Source of the DNA: Timema cristinae
Taxonomy: Eukaryota; Arthropoda; Insecta; Phasmatodea; Timematidae
Assembly: GCA_039000515.1 (NCBI GenBank)
Contig: JBCFYV010000494.1
Location: 41,655-105,654, forward strand
Direction: 5' to 3'
DNA length: 64,000 nt
Shown in pieces: positions 22,700 through 34,087 of the stretch (within the stretch, counting starts at the first letter, position 1; every line of letters starts with the position of its first letter). Position numbers and translations under genes: made by a program. The notes beneath the pieces are model-generated. The model was given only the letters and a program-made list of their open reading frames with translations, was not told the DNA's origin and ran no database searches.

Positions 22700-23656
22700 G
22701 CTCTTTGGCTAACCCCCAGCAATGAGTGGGCTCACCAAGTTAGTGGAGTCTTCTCACGCAGCGATTAGAGTCTAGCCTTACCAGACTTTGCCTGTGGTAA
22801 AAATATCTTCCTGCGAGGGCTGAGGCACACACGCGATCTTAACTTCAAAAAAATACTACGCAAATTCACTGCTTGAGAAAAAAAAAACTTTCCACAAAGA
22901 GAAAAACAAACCCCACGGAGCTCCAACCAGGAACCTCCGCTCTCCGCCCGAACTTTTTCCCCTCTGCCCTCTCCTAGCAGGAATCTCCCCGCCACGCCGC
23001 TACCTCGCGTCTTCCTAGAACAACCCCCAAAGTTGCCCGAAACAGGCGGCAAGATTCCCGCAAAAATATAAAAATTTCCATTAAGACTTTACATCTAACC
23101 AAATACGACCATAGAAGATAATTCTTAAAATTTACAATAGCAAAATCTGCTTTCATAAAAATCTACAAAACATTTATAGCCTTACTCATAATAGAAAATA
23201 CTGCCCGCCAAAAAAAAAAACAATAATAATAATACACTCTTTCTCCCTCTACCATTTTGCGGCAGAAAAATGTTCGCCTAGCAACACGCTCGTGTGTCGG
23301 GTTCGCGAACTACTTAACTAATCAAGATGGCTCCATAAAGAAATTTATAATCAATGAAAATAAGCCGAAAAGGAAACCACGATAGAAAATGACTGCAAAA
23401 AGGGTAAGTAATAAAATAATGCAAATATTACATTTCTGATATGTTTAGTTTTTTCCAAAGATGTAAACTACCAGGGAACCACCTTAAAAAGTAACAGCAA
23501 CTAAAACAAACGTGCTGCCAAGGCGGCCATTACTCACACTACACTAAGATAAAATATATATTTAAAAAATCAGATATCATAATTATTACAATTAAAATAA
23601 AATTTAAGGTAGAAATAAAAAAAATAAAAAATCAGGGATTATTCCAAATTCTCACA
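22700..23656 (-). repeat. Reverse-oriented, diverged relative of the Gypsy-like LTR
   Basis: The reverse complement begins TGTGAGAATTTGGAATAATC (compare TGTGAGTATTTTTAATAATC at 57,744). It then shares GTAATGGCCGCCTTGGCAGC, TTTTAGTTGCTGTTA, AAGGTGGTTCCCTGGTAG, TATTTTATTACTTACC, CATCTTGATTAG, AAGTAGTTCGCGAACCCG and CACGAGCGTGTTGCTAGGCG with the copies at 31,831 and 57,744. Later parts are more diverged but keep GGAAGACGC and GGGCAACTTTGGG words. This older copy fixes the LTR orientation. Confidence 0.7.
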
Positions 23657-23976
23657 GAGAAAATTTTTATTTGCCGACCTAAAACAATACACAAATCATG
23701 GTTTCCATAGTAGTGTACACAAATAATGATTGTAGAGATGAGTCACTACCCACACAAAGGGAAAACGTGGTAAATTCGCTATAAATATTGGGTTCTAGTT
23801 TTAGGTCACTATTTTTATCGGCATCCTGAACCTCAAACCTTTAAAATGAGTGTTCGTTTGTAAAAATCTGTTCAGCCATTTCCTCATAAGTTCTATTACT
23901 GGAAACGAGCTTATCAAATTATATATAAGATTATGATAGTTGACTAGAGAGAGAGAATACATCATTTAGGGATACT

Positions 23977-24256
23977 GTTATTATTATTATTATTATTTCT
24001 ATTATTAGCACCGTGTCTTACTACCCGTTCGGGTTATACGTTCTTACGCTAATGTGTAATAGTAGGGTGATATTGAGATGAAATGAAGGACCTACAGTTT
24101 AATGTGGGATCTGAACCACGGTGGAGGCCTGGTATTCCCATATTCACGAGTTGTGATTAATACACGTTTTATCAGAGGTGAAGAATCAAGAAAGGGGTTG
24201 ATAATAAGATAAATCTGTGCCGGGACCAAGGATTGAACCCCGGACCCTAGCACAGA
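23977..24256 (-). mobile_element. tRNA-derived SINE, family A, 5'-truncated
   Basis: The tail, body and B box (GGGGTTCAATCCTTGG on the minus strand) are present, but the A box is missing: homology stops near 24,256. GGGATA occurs just outside both ends (about 23,969 and 24,257), a possible short target duplication. 5' truncation is normal for reverse-transcribed insertions. Confidence 0.75.
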
Positions 24257-24504
24257 GGGATATTATTCCAGTTGAGAAGGATTAGCAGTAACTTTCGACT
24301 GTACAAGCTGTCTTCTATTTGTGCAAAATATTTTAAAACCAAATGTTTCTTTGATCTTTTCCGCCACCCAACGGGAAACGTGTAACATGTAAAAGATGAA
24401 ATTTGTTTTAAGACTACAATGTTTTCAAACATTTTTCAATTGATTTTCCAACAAGTTGTAAAACATTGTTTCAAACCACAGCTTTTAAAACTTGTATAGT
24501 CTAA

Positions 24505-24755
24505 ACTCACCACGTGTTACTACTCGTTCGGGTCATACGTCCATGTACTAATTATTCAAATGGGTTCTTATATGAGGAAAGTGTAATTTAGATAAAGCGC
24601 ACCCGCATTTTCGTGGAAAGAGAGTGTTAAAACAATTAGTGAAAAAAACTCAGTAGACCCGACCAAGAGCGAACCACGATCTCCTAGTCCTCGGCAGTCT
24701 AGTCTAGAGCGAGACTAGTGAGTTAGACCATGTGGCCACCGAGGTGTGTTACAAT
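24505..24755 (-). mobile_element. tRNA-type SINE, third head variant
   Basis: The minus-strand head reads GGTGGCCACATGGTCTAACT ... GCTCTAGACTAGACTGCCGA ... GTGGTTCGCTCTTGGTCGGG. Its anticodon-loop region differs from family B, yet the body and the tail (CGTATGACCCGAACGAGTAG) are shared. Tail bases are eroded. Confidence 0.7.
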
Positions 24756-24825
24756 CTTCTCAGTACAATCACAAACCTGACTGATTAAACTGTTGTTCGC
24801 TAATATTTAAATCGAGTCTTCGTCA

Positions 24826-24955
24826 GGTCTACTGAGGATACATTTTGATAAACTGTTTCCCACTCTCTCTTCGAGCAAATACGAGTGCCTTTATCCCTAA
24901 CACTTTGTCGTAATTAACACAACCCGAATGCGTATAAAGACGTGGTGCTAAAAAT
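24826..24955 (+). repeat. SINE 3' half in opposite orientation
   Basis: CGTCAGGTCTACTGAGGATA, TTTCCCACTCTCTCTTCGAG and a tail CGAATGCGTATAAAGACGTG-GTGCT are plus-strand SINE sequences. It sits about 70 bp from the minus-strand SINE at 24,505-24,755, forming an imperfect inverted pair. Confidence 0.65.
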
Positions 24956-25738
24956 ATATATAGTATGCGTGTCATTATAATATCATATCTGTAATGTTTA
25001 CACACACTTAAATATTAGGACGTTTATAGAAAATACAATATAACGATGTTTTGTATAATAATCTCTTGTTGCCTTCCCTGGTTATGTATAGAAATGAAAT
25101 TTTGTCCGGCTGTCTATCTCTAAGTCTATTTGTTCCTTTATCACGCCCAAACCCCTTTACCAGCCGACTTGAAATCTGGCATGGGTATACACATATATCT
25201 CATTGAATAATTAAATTTACTTACGGCATTTTGTTTCAAAGTAGCAGCTATAAAATAATCACGTCCAAATCACGTGATAGTTTACTTAAAGTTTATAAGA
25301 TCAAAATTGATAGTCAATATAGCTACTCAAGCGATGTTTAGTAAAATTAGTATCTAAACACAATTTAACATTACAAACAAAAAAAATATCCATTTTTCCG
25401 TTACAAAGACATAAAGGGTACAATGTACACCTAGAAATAGGAAATTTAAAATTTTGATTGAACTTTTTTTTAAATTAATTAAGGAAAATAATGAAATAGG
25501 TTTATAAATGAGCGCTGAAAAAATAGTTAAATATTATTGCGAACAACATATAATTTGATATACTCAGAATTCAATGATTTATGTACAATTTTAATTATCA
25601 ATAATGGTATTAGATTAAAAGTTAGGAAAATCACACAGTCGGGAAATGCTTACTAGTATTTGGTCAGTTAGTTGTAGACATCTTGCCTGCTATAAAGGAA
25701 TGTAAAACTCAGAATATACAAAAAAATAATTTTACCTG
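24956..25738. other. Spacer, nothing recognised
   Basis: AT-rich with no frame of note and no clear repeat. Confidence 0.5.
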
Positions 25739-26150
25739 ATGCTCTTTATGGGTGCTAAACATGGTCTCGTACCTTACATTACCAAACTACGCTTAGGATG
25801 CTCGAAAACAAGGTGCTTAGAAAGATTGAATGGTCCAAAAATGGATGACGATATTAGGGAGTGGAAGAGGTTACATTGTGAAGAGCTACACACCCTGTGC
25901 TCATTAACAGATATTGTTAGGATAATTAAATCTCGCAGATTATGGTGGGCAGGACATGTACCATCAAGGCACTGACTGGTAGAGCCAATGGGAAGAGACC
26001 AGTGGAAAGACCCAGACGCAGATGGGAGAATAACATTAGAATGGACCTGAGCTATACTGGATAGAGCTAGCTCAGGATAGGGATAGGTGGAGTGCCTTTT
26101 TAAGTGCGGCGATGAACTTTTGAGTTCCTAATGCCATACAGTAAGTAAGT
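25739..26150 (+). pseudogene. Non-LTR retrotransposon C-terminus and 3' end
   Basis: The first 78 codons read REWKRLHCEELHTLCSLTDI then VRIIKSRRLWWAGHV, the C-terminal region just after the reverse transcriptase in a LINE family common in insects. Frame-broken continuations carry GKRPVERPRRRWENN and then LAQDRDRWSAF, ending in a stop near 26,122. A short GTAAGTAAGTA tail at 26,141-26,151 is the simple-repeat 3' end expected of this family. The 5' part is truncated, as usual for LINE copies. Confidence 0.85.
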
Positions 26151-26764
26151 ACAGTAATTAAAAACTTAGTAGGAAGAAACAAAACGAAGAGTTTGCTTTT
26201 TTATTTATGTTGGTAGCAAAACGTTCCCCGGGGTAACCACGAAATTCAATGTAGGGCTAGCCAAGACAACGCCGGGTACTTCTGCCAGTAGGTACGTAAA
26301 GGTACCCCAGTAACTAATCAGGTTTTTTAAATTAAATATATATTACATCGAGTAATTATCTTCGATCAAACACCGGGATGTATAGCTAGCTGGTGAGACA
26401 GTCGCGCGGTTACTCGGTTGCAACACTCACCTTCAAACAAACTCTTTAATCGAGGAAACATACTATTCTCACAACCTTGGGCCCAAAGAGCCAAAGATAT
26501 ATAGAAAACTAAAATTTGGCATGTTACTTAGGACAACCCTTGAGGATTTGTACATCAGTAATTTTTAACAACTTTTTCATATATTGTGAATCTGACGCCT
26601 TTGACCCCGTGAAAATCACTACAGGTAGCTACAAAACAAAGTGATGGGCTAGGGGAAGGGGGCTATCATAGACTTAGTCTCTCTCAGAGTGTATATTGTT
26701 TTCTATTCTAAGTCTTTCACCACGATAAAATTTAACCCTCAAATTTAGAGAACATATATTATTA
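26151..26764. other. Spacer, nothing recognised
   Basis: No supported gene. Mixed-composition sequence between a LINE end and a SINE. Confidence 0.5.
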
Positions 26765-26985
26765 TTGTTTTAATATTTAGCAGCGCGTCTTACTACCCGT
26801 TCGGGTTATACGCTTTAAGTACTTATTACGCTAATGGATTAGGAATTGGGAAGGTTGAATTAGAGGAAGTGAGCCCGCATTTGCATGAAGGGAGAGTTGA
26901 AAACCAACCCCCTATTTACCCGACCGAGATTCGAACCTCGATCTCCCCGTCCTCAGCAGTCGAGTTCAACACGACAACCTTGAGT
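26765..26985 (-). mobile_element. tRNA-derived SINE, family B, 5'-truncated
   Basis: Tail CGTATAACCCGAACGGGTAG (minus strand), body, and B box GGTTCGAATCTCGGTCGGGT are well preserved. The A box is missing after about 26,980. Confidence 0.85.
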
Positions 26986-28554
26986 TTAAAGCGAGATTTC
27001 TAGAAACCATTTAATTTATACGGGCGACGCTGGGCACTTGCCATTAGATTAAATAATAAAATAAGAAAAAGGACCTCTAAAGGTAAAATACTGCAAAAGG
27101 CAAACTAAACAGTTATTCCTAGAAAAAAATAATGAAAGTCACATTTGATAAGAAAATATTTATTCTCGATAATATTTAACTTTTAATACAATAACGATAA
27201 ATTATATTTCATTGTCACTCAAAAAACAATTCAATTATATTGATATATGTTGTTAGTTTTCAAAATATGTTTCAATTTAATTTCAAATTAAATTGACTTT
27301 GTAAATAAATACTAACGATAGTAGGGCACTCTTAATATAACGGGGAATTTAACGTACTTCACTTTACGCTTACTTCTCAAATTATTCAGCGGAAGAGACA
27401 TCACTTCTTTTCCAACATGGGAATTCCCGACCAAAACATTCGAACATAAAGTCCTTTAAATAAATTTCATATTAAAATTTAAACTGTCAACCAAGGCCGG
27501 GTCTACATTATTTTGTCGCCCTGTCTAGATCAAGATTGGTAATACTGTATCACAATCAACTAAAACCTTTCCCATCCCTTACAACATCTTTGGTATAAAC
27601 TGGAACAGCGGATAAATCCAAGTACAGAAATATGTGGTTGAGTTGCAGCTAGAGATAATTAAACTGACAAAAGGTATGACAAGGGGGAGGAGGTAGGTGT
27701 AGGTGTGTGTCTGGGGGAGGGGGTTTTGGGGGAAAGGGGTTTGCGATGTTTCCAGAAAATCTCCCGAACAAAGAAACTGGGAGCTGTCAAACCCTCTTTA
27801 AAACCAACTATTATTTTGAATAAAAGGTTGCCGCTATGTGCACTGTTGCGTAGGTCAATTTAAGATATTATGAACCAACTTCTCTTGGTCGCATCTAGCA
27901 GTTGATGTAAATCTGAACAATAAATTTTTGCAATGTTTGAAATGTAAGGGCTCATATTTTCGAGTCAAAAATCATTCCTTTTATAAATAAACTTAGTTTC
28001 TGGAGTAACTTTTTCGGCAACGTTTGTAAAAGACCCTTCCCCATTGTAAAAGAAAATAAACCTGTCCCAAAAGGATGTTTGGAAGGGCGAGGAAGAAGTG
28101 TTCACGATGTCAACTAATAACTGCCCAGCCTCGACCCCTCTCTTCCCCCGAAATATGTTAATAGTCACTAACAATAATTGCAAGAGAGAGCGAAAAATAA
28201 ATTCTAATCTATATTTCACCTTTCTATAACCAATATAGCGTCTTAAAAAGTAGATACCTCTTTGTGTGGTCGTAATATTCGAACAATCGATATATTTTAA
28301 TAAACTGGAAATAGACATGGGAACCCAAAAGCGGATAAAATATTTTTATTTTTATTTAGCTTTAATCCATTATTTTGGTTGCGAATAAATTCAAAGTTAA
28401 AGAAACAAATTATGTTTTTAAGTCACGTATCCGTTATAAATCCAAAATGAATGTTTTAATAAGACAAAATTATCATCTTTAGTAAATTAAAATCTTAGTA
28501 AATTTTGGTAGCACACGTCCAAAATTTCACGGCACCACGGTTGGGAACCACTGG
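26986..28554. other. Spacer with a G-rich patch
   Basis: Mostly AT-rich. A minus-strand frame of 117 codons (27,965-28,318) is about the length expected by chance for a sequence of this size and composition and resembles nothing I know. The G-rich patch at 27,674-27,739 is listed separately. Confidence 0.5.
27713..27739 (+). other. G-quadruplex-forming motif
   Basis: Four runs of 4-5 G separated by loops of 1, 4 and 3 bases, the canonical intramolecular quadruplex pattern. It is preceded by more G-rich sequence (27,683-27,700). It is conspicuous in an AT-rich window. Confidence 0.7.
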
Positions 28555-28785
28555 GTTATAGCCTATACTTTTGGACAAATTATTCTAATGTGTTAGGTAT
28601 TAATAAGGTTGGATTAAGAGGAAGTGTACCTTTTTTTGCGTGGAGGAAGAGTGGAAACCCATTTAGAAAAAAACACCTTCACTACACCCAAATCTGACTT
28701 GAGGCCCTATCTCTCAGTTTTCAGCAGTTTAGTATATTACAAAAGTGATGTCTTAGACCATGCGGCCAACGAGGCGGATATAACT
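28555..28785 (-). repeat. Highly degenerate SINE
   Basis: Body words AATGTGTTAGGTATTAATAA, AGAGGAAGTG and TGCGTGGAGGAAGAGTGGAA and a head complement ending GGCCAACGAGGCGGATAT match the other SINEs. Both boxes are eroded. Confidence 0.6.
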
Positions 28786-29430
28786 AATTTCTAATTATGT
28801 AAAAAACTAACATATAAAGTAAACTTCCCTTTTAACACTGTACACAGTTTACCAACATTTTGGATACAGCTAGTCAAGCTGTATTGAACTATAACTACAT
28901 ACTTCATAATGATTGCTCAACGTTTTGGCACCGTTTAACCAGACAAAAAGATCACACAGTGACGTCATAATTTGTATGACAATTGTTTATAAAAGATTTT
29001 TATTTTATTCATGTTCTCGTTATGCCTACCTACTTCACAAAATTTTGATTCTAAATATACGGCATCCATTAAAATAATTAGACCTTTTAGTTAAGTTGAA
29101 AGTTATGCTTTTACCAACAAGTGAAATAAAAATATTTCCTAAATTCTGAAGACCACAAGAGGGGAGAAAAATAGATTGTAAAGAAGTGTTTACCAAGTCA
29201 AAGTCGATTGAAATGTATTTTTATGACTGAAGTCACTTTATAAAGTGTTTACTCACTATCTCCAGTTCCAAATACTTTAAACTCGTTTACCTCAGGTTTG
29301 TCTCGTATCTTTCTCATTAGCTGAGTAAAAGTGACGCAGACCTACATGGTCAACATTACTCATTACACAGCTCCCTATGGGAAAGTAAATAAACATATAT
29401 TTTTGTAGTGTTTAACGCACTACACCATTA
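28786..29430. other. Spacer, nothing recognised
   Basis: AT-rich sequence with no supported frame. Confidence 0.5.
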
Positions 29431-30130
29431 TACTACATGCACTACATCTATTTTAACTTATCATGTTGAATTATAAAATGTTCCTTATGATTTCAAGAGC
29501 CGTCATTTTTAAACCACCATCTGATGGGTTCCTCTATGATGGTGTGGTTTTCTAACGTGGTCCTGTACAAGAAAGCAGAAAGAAACTGTGAGTGTGCACC
29601 TTACTATATATAGTATGATTTTGTAGGAAAACAGTAGAAGTTAGCTACTATAGTTACTAAAACAATTTAAATATATTCATACATCAAGTCTTGCTATCTG
29701 CAGCTGTCATGTTGACATATTGACAAATACTATAGATTAAGACAATAATATAGTAAAACGTTATAAATGTTGGCCGCAAAGAAATATGTTTGATATTCTC
29801 TATGTTCTTCAACCAAAATCAGGTATACTGATGAACTGTGTAAAAAACTATAATTGATGACTTATTAATAACGTTAAGTTGTATAATCTCATTGTTCAGG
29901 GTTTGTAGAAAACCTATCTTTACTTGCTGTACCAAACTGGTGGATTAAATCTCTCATGTTCATCTATTGTGGTTTGCGGGTAATGTAGATGAAAAGGTTT
30001 GCATCCTGGCCGGGTGTACAAAGAGTGTTTTTCATCAATCGTTTTCCACTCTCCTCACACACGAACACACGTTCTTTACCTACATCTAAATTATACATTA
30101 ATCATCTCTACCGCACAAGCGTTATAGCTT
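29431..30130 (+). repeat. Dispersed repeat with degenerate SINE
   Basis: About 29,470-29,620 matches 63,330-63,480 (TTTCAAGA, CCATGATGGT-like, GAAACTGTGAGT, GCACCTTA). Both are followed by a SINE-like B box: GGTTTGCATCCTGGCCGGGT at 29,995-30,014 and GGGTTTGAATTCTAGTCGGG at 63,588. The paired order suggests one composite repeat rather than two coincidences. Confidence 0.5.
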
Positions 30131-30809
30131 ATGTATCCTCCGGCAGGGACGTAGCCAGGGGGAGGACTTTGGTGGTCCGGACCCCCCTCCCAGAGGACTC
30201 GGTTCACAGGTGTTAGCCCCCTCCAAATGCTGCTAGCTTGCTAGTTAACAGTTACTTAAGTCTGCTATTATTTTATTTTGAGAGTTTACTTATGTTCTTT
30301 GTGTGTTTTTAGTTTTGATAAAAAAAAAATTCGACAGCATCGTTTCCCAAATTGGGTTCCACGAGGTAAAATTAATGGCTAGGCTACGCGAAAAAATATT
30401 TTAAAATAACACATAAAAATATTGTAGGTACGAATATATATCTGGCAGACGAGACCATATTTGGATCAGGTTGGTTTTACTGCACATTTTGTGTACTAAA
30501 CTGCTTTTGTAATTAACATTTAATTAAAAGTAAAACTTAATTTCTTTCCCCTGCAGTTACGTATACAAGAGGTTTCATTTATTTATAGGTTAGTAAGAGG
30601 ACAAAGCGTGTAGTTGCCTTCCACCTTGAAACATATTAACTTTAAATTTGAAGGTACTTGACCTTGACCCAAGCACTTTTTTTGTCTGTGGTGGATCTAA
30701 TTTTGTTTACTTTTAGTATCTGGTTTAGTTGGTCACACTTTTGGTTTTGATCAATCGCTTTTGTATTCTTAATCTAAATTTTAATAATGGGTTTTAACAC
30801 CTTAATTTG

Positions 30810-31135
30810 TTTGTGTAGGGTCAAGAGCCTAGAAGGTGTGTTTATATTAGTTCAGGTACTGGGGGTAGAGATACCTGTGTTGTGTGTGAACACCAGTTTG
30901 ATGTAGATTTTAGTGGGTAGGCAAAGTCCATTTTGAAACACATGAGGTCTTGTTAAGCATAGCTAAAACAACCTTATCTACAAGGGCTGTTGTGTCCAAA
31001 ATGTGTACATTTTGTTGTAAAAGGCTATTATTTAGATTGTGAAGTGATATGTTTAACTGCAGGGATTAATAAGGAAGCTATGGGAAGGAGATTTATTATT
31101 CGAGATAATTTCTATCACAATTGTTTTGCAGTTCT
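30810..31135 (+). pseudogene. Possible decayed zinc-finger coding stretch
   Basis: One frame starting after a TTTGTGTAG acceptor-like site reads DTCVVCEHQF, then ILKHMRSC, then LLCPKCVHFV, with three stops between. The Cys-x2-Cys...His-x3-Cys and Cys-x2-Cys spacing resembles a zinc-binding module. The frame is otherwise long for this AT-rich sequence. It could be coincidence; no family is assigned. Confidence 0.25.
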
Positions 31136-31830
31136 TTAATGTAAAATGGATTTTGTAACTAAACTGTGACATTTGTTTTTTGTTAGGTTATGCAAGCAAA
31201 ACTATTTGTGGTTTGATTGTGTTAAAGAGAAGAATTAAGAAGTTATTTAGAAGATTATAACTATAGGCCAAGGTCTAAATGACACGATGAATACGTTTTA
31301 CCGTGCCTTAAATGTATTTGGTGAAAGTCATTTTATTCTAGGCCTAACTATAATGTTTGTGTTTAAGTTCAGTAAAGTAGGCAAATAAATGGGGGATGCG
31401 TTTATACCAGGGTATCAAGAATGGACCAGAAACAGGAGACTGTGGGTAATAAATTTGATAATCTTTAAGTAGTTGATATATAAAAATGTGTTTGATACTC
31501 TCACGTTTGGGAAAATCCTAGGTCCGACCAAGTATGATGTGTAGCGACGATATGTGATGTTTGGATGTTTGACAGCGACGAGCAGGAAGGACTGACTTCC
31601 GTTTGGCCTGTAAATATAATTGATTACTTTACATGATTCAGTAAAAATAAGACGAAACTATTGTAACTGTATTGTGTATTATGTTTGTAAATTTCAACGA
31701 TATATTGTAGTACCAACCTTGTATTTGGAAATTGTCCAAGGAATAATTAAAAATTTCCATAATTTTCTTAGAATCACGTAGGAACAGATTTTAACTTGGT
31801 TTGAACCTGCCCTACGAGATTACGGAGACA
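31136..31830. other. Spacer, nothing recognised
   Basis: No supported gene before the LTR-like copy. Confidence 0.5.
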
Positions 31831-33561
31831 TGTGATGATTTTTAATAATCCCCTAGTTTTATTATTACTATTAGTATTCTTAAAATCAATTAAAAAATAA
31901 TATTATTAGTTGTGGTTTTGTGAATCTACCTTTTTTTTATATGCATTTTGTGGGATGTTAGTAATGGCCGCCTTGGCGGCAGGTTAGTTTTAGTTGCTGT
32001 TACCCTGGGATATTAACTATTTAAGGCGGTTCCCTGATAGCTTACATTATTGGGGAAAAAAATTATGAAAAAAACAAAAAATTTCTTAGATTTATTATTA
32101 CACTAATCTGTGCACTATTTTATTACTTACCTTATATTTTTGCATTCCAATTTCTATCGTTAAATTTTTTATTTGGCCTATTTTAATTTATTATACCTTT
32201 CTTCTCGGGGATCCATCTTGATTAGGTAAGTAGTTCGCGATCCCGCCACACGAGCGTGTTGCCAGGCGAACATGTTTGCCACGCGATTGTAGAATATAAA
32301 GGAAGATGAATATATATATTTTTAAATTTATTATTATTATTTTCTGGCGAGTATTATTTTTCATGGAGGGAGGCTATAATTGTTTTGTAATTGTTTTAGT
32401 AATCATAATTTTGTTATTGTTAATTTTAAGCGTTTTCCCTAATGTTGTACTTGGTATAAAAGGCTAGTTTAGGTGTTAGGATTTTTTTTGCTGTAATATT
32501 ACCACCATTTTGTGCAACTTTTGGGTAATTTGGGGAAGACGCTTGGAAAGAGGGTCCGGGTGGGAGGTTCCGGAGAGGACATTGGGTTTTTAAGTGATGG
32601 AGGTGAGAGGACGTGCTGTTTTTGAGTCCGTCGCCATCCAAGGCAATCTACACATATTATAAACTATTATTGCCTGTTAAGAAGGTGCAGACCGAAGTAA
32701 AGCTGGAAAAAAGGACTTAATTTGATGTTTTATTATTGGGTTTTTACTACATTTGCCAAAATATAATAATTTATTTCACGCGAGTGTAAGCGTGTGTTTG
32801 GATACCATTATGGAGATTCGACTGACTACAACAAAAAACTTAAATGGTGGGCCTGGTCCTTTTCAGGATAGACTTCATTTTTTGTTGTTACTTGTAACAT
32901 GTATTTCCTCCTGAATTTGTTAAATAAAATTCCCGGATCTACCCAGGAAAGTAAGTGTAGTTGGTCCCGTGACCAGGATAGCTAAAGGTATCAACCGCTA
33001 ATCTGCTCCTCAAGGGGATATGACACGTCCATTAACCTGTAGTACCACTTTTGAATTTTTAACTTTTTTTGATGCCAAAGTTTTGTACTTTTTGTACCGT
33101 TTTGTACCAAAAAATAAAAAGTTTTGTACCCGGACCCGTTTGGAGTAATGATCATATCAAAATGGTGACTCCAGGTTAATGATGTTTTACCACTTTAGAA
33201 TTTTGAACTTTTTTTGATGACAAAGTTTTATTAGTGCTAAGTGTATTTTTGTACAGGTATGTTTATTTCGTGCTCTCCGAAAGCTAAGCTGTGGAAGTAC
33301 TTTAACAAGTACATTTTATTATTTTATTTTTGTAAATGTTCCATAACTTCATGGAGGCAACGACGGAGCTGGTTGGGATGGGTCGATTAAGCTGTACATT
33401 GTCTATAATTTGATGGTCATACCAAATTCCTTCCACATGCACCCAGTAGAAGTTTCCCCGAACCACTTAGAATAATTAATATTAGTCCTTAGGTAGTTTT
33501 TCTTAGGTAATATTCTCGTCTATTAGAGGCGACCTTCAGGTTAGTGAGCAAAATTGTTAAA
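31831..33561 (+). repeat. Solitary LTR-like copy
   Basis: Matches 57,744-59,670, the sequence just before the Gypsy primer-binding site, so it is most simply a solo LTR. It begins TGTGATG, has a TATA box (TATAAAAGG, 32,456-32,464) and a polyadenylation signal (AATAAA, 32,923-32,928), and ends ...AGCAAAATTGTTAAA. About 33,018-33,232 differs completely from the other copy's 58,883-59,336, while both flanks match. No target duplication and no terminal CA were found, so the exact ends are uncertain. Near 31,969 it holds the palindrome GCCGCC-TT-GGCGGC. Confidence 0.65.
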
Positions 33562-33747
33562 CCCTCTTGGTCACAGATCTACAACTCTAGGAAGAAAGGG
33601 GAAAGGGTATTCATTAATAAATAATATTCGGACATTTTTAGCTTTTATGACTACATAAACATTCCTTATATAATTTATTTAGTTCTAAATGCATAAGTAT
33701 TAACGTGTAAAATTCAATTTTCTCCAATATTAAATAATTGTAAGCTA

Positions 33748-33780
33748 TGACGTAATACCCCCACAATGCCATATTGTGGG
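33748..33780. promoter_or_regulatory. CRE-like site and 8-bp inverted repeat
   Basis: TGACGTAA (33,748-33,755) matches a CREB/ATF half-palindrome. CCCACAAT (33,760-33,767) and ATTGTGGG (33,773-33,780) form a perfect inverted repeat with a 5-base loop. A TATAAAT follows at about 33,839. These lie 140-230 bp before the candidate exon at 33,979, consistent with a promoter but not proof. Confidence 0.3.
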
Positions 33781-33978
33781 TATTCATTGCTTATATCGAT
33801 GTCATTCTACCCCAGAACTACTCAGAGTGCTTTTCTCTATAAATTCAATTGTTTATTGCAATTATAGCCGTCGCATAGCAATATAATAAATCTTAGTGGT
33901 GTCTTTTCGGAGCTCCATTAAAGATGTCAATTTGTGATTGTGATCAAGAAATTCAGATAAATTATTTATTAAACCAAA

Positions 33979-34087
33979 ATGAGCCAAGGATGTTTCGGCG
34001 GATTTTGCGGAGGGCTAGGCCGGCGTGTCCGTGGAGCGTTTCGCAGTATCCGGGCACGCCTGATTCGCCGAAATTTACGCCACGGTA
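33979..34087 (+). CDS. Candidate first coding exon (unrecognised, Arg/Gly/Cys-rich)
   Basis: ATG in good context (ACCAAAATGA) opens a CpG-rich stretch of 36 codons starting MSQGCFGGFCGG and rich in Arg (10 of the next 23 residues). It ends at a strong splice-donor match CACG|GTAAGT (about 34,082-34,090). Composition changes sharply to AT-rich immediately after the donor. The alternative +2 frame over the same bases (RRILRRARPACPWSVSQYPG) is also open and protein-like, so the coding frame is not settled. I do not recognise either product. It could be a host-gene 5' exon whose other exons lie outside the recognisable part of the window, or a GC-rich transposon scrap. Confidence 0.35.

Noticed and set aside
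22765..23052. 95-codon GC-rich minus-strand frame
   Set aside because: Falls in the transcribed part of the LTR-like copy. No matching frame persists in the other LTR copies.
27965..28318. 117-codon minus-strand frame
   Set aside because: About the longest expected by chance for 64 kb of this composition. No recognisable motif and no second copy.
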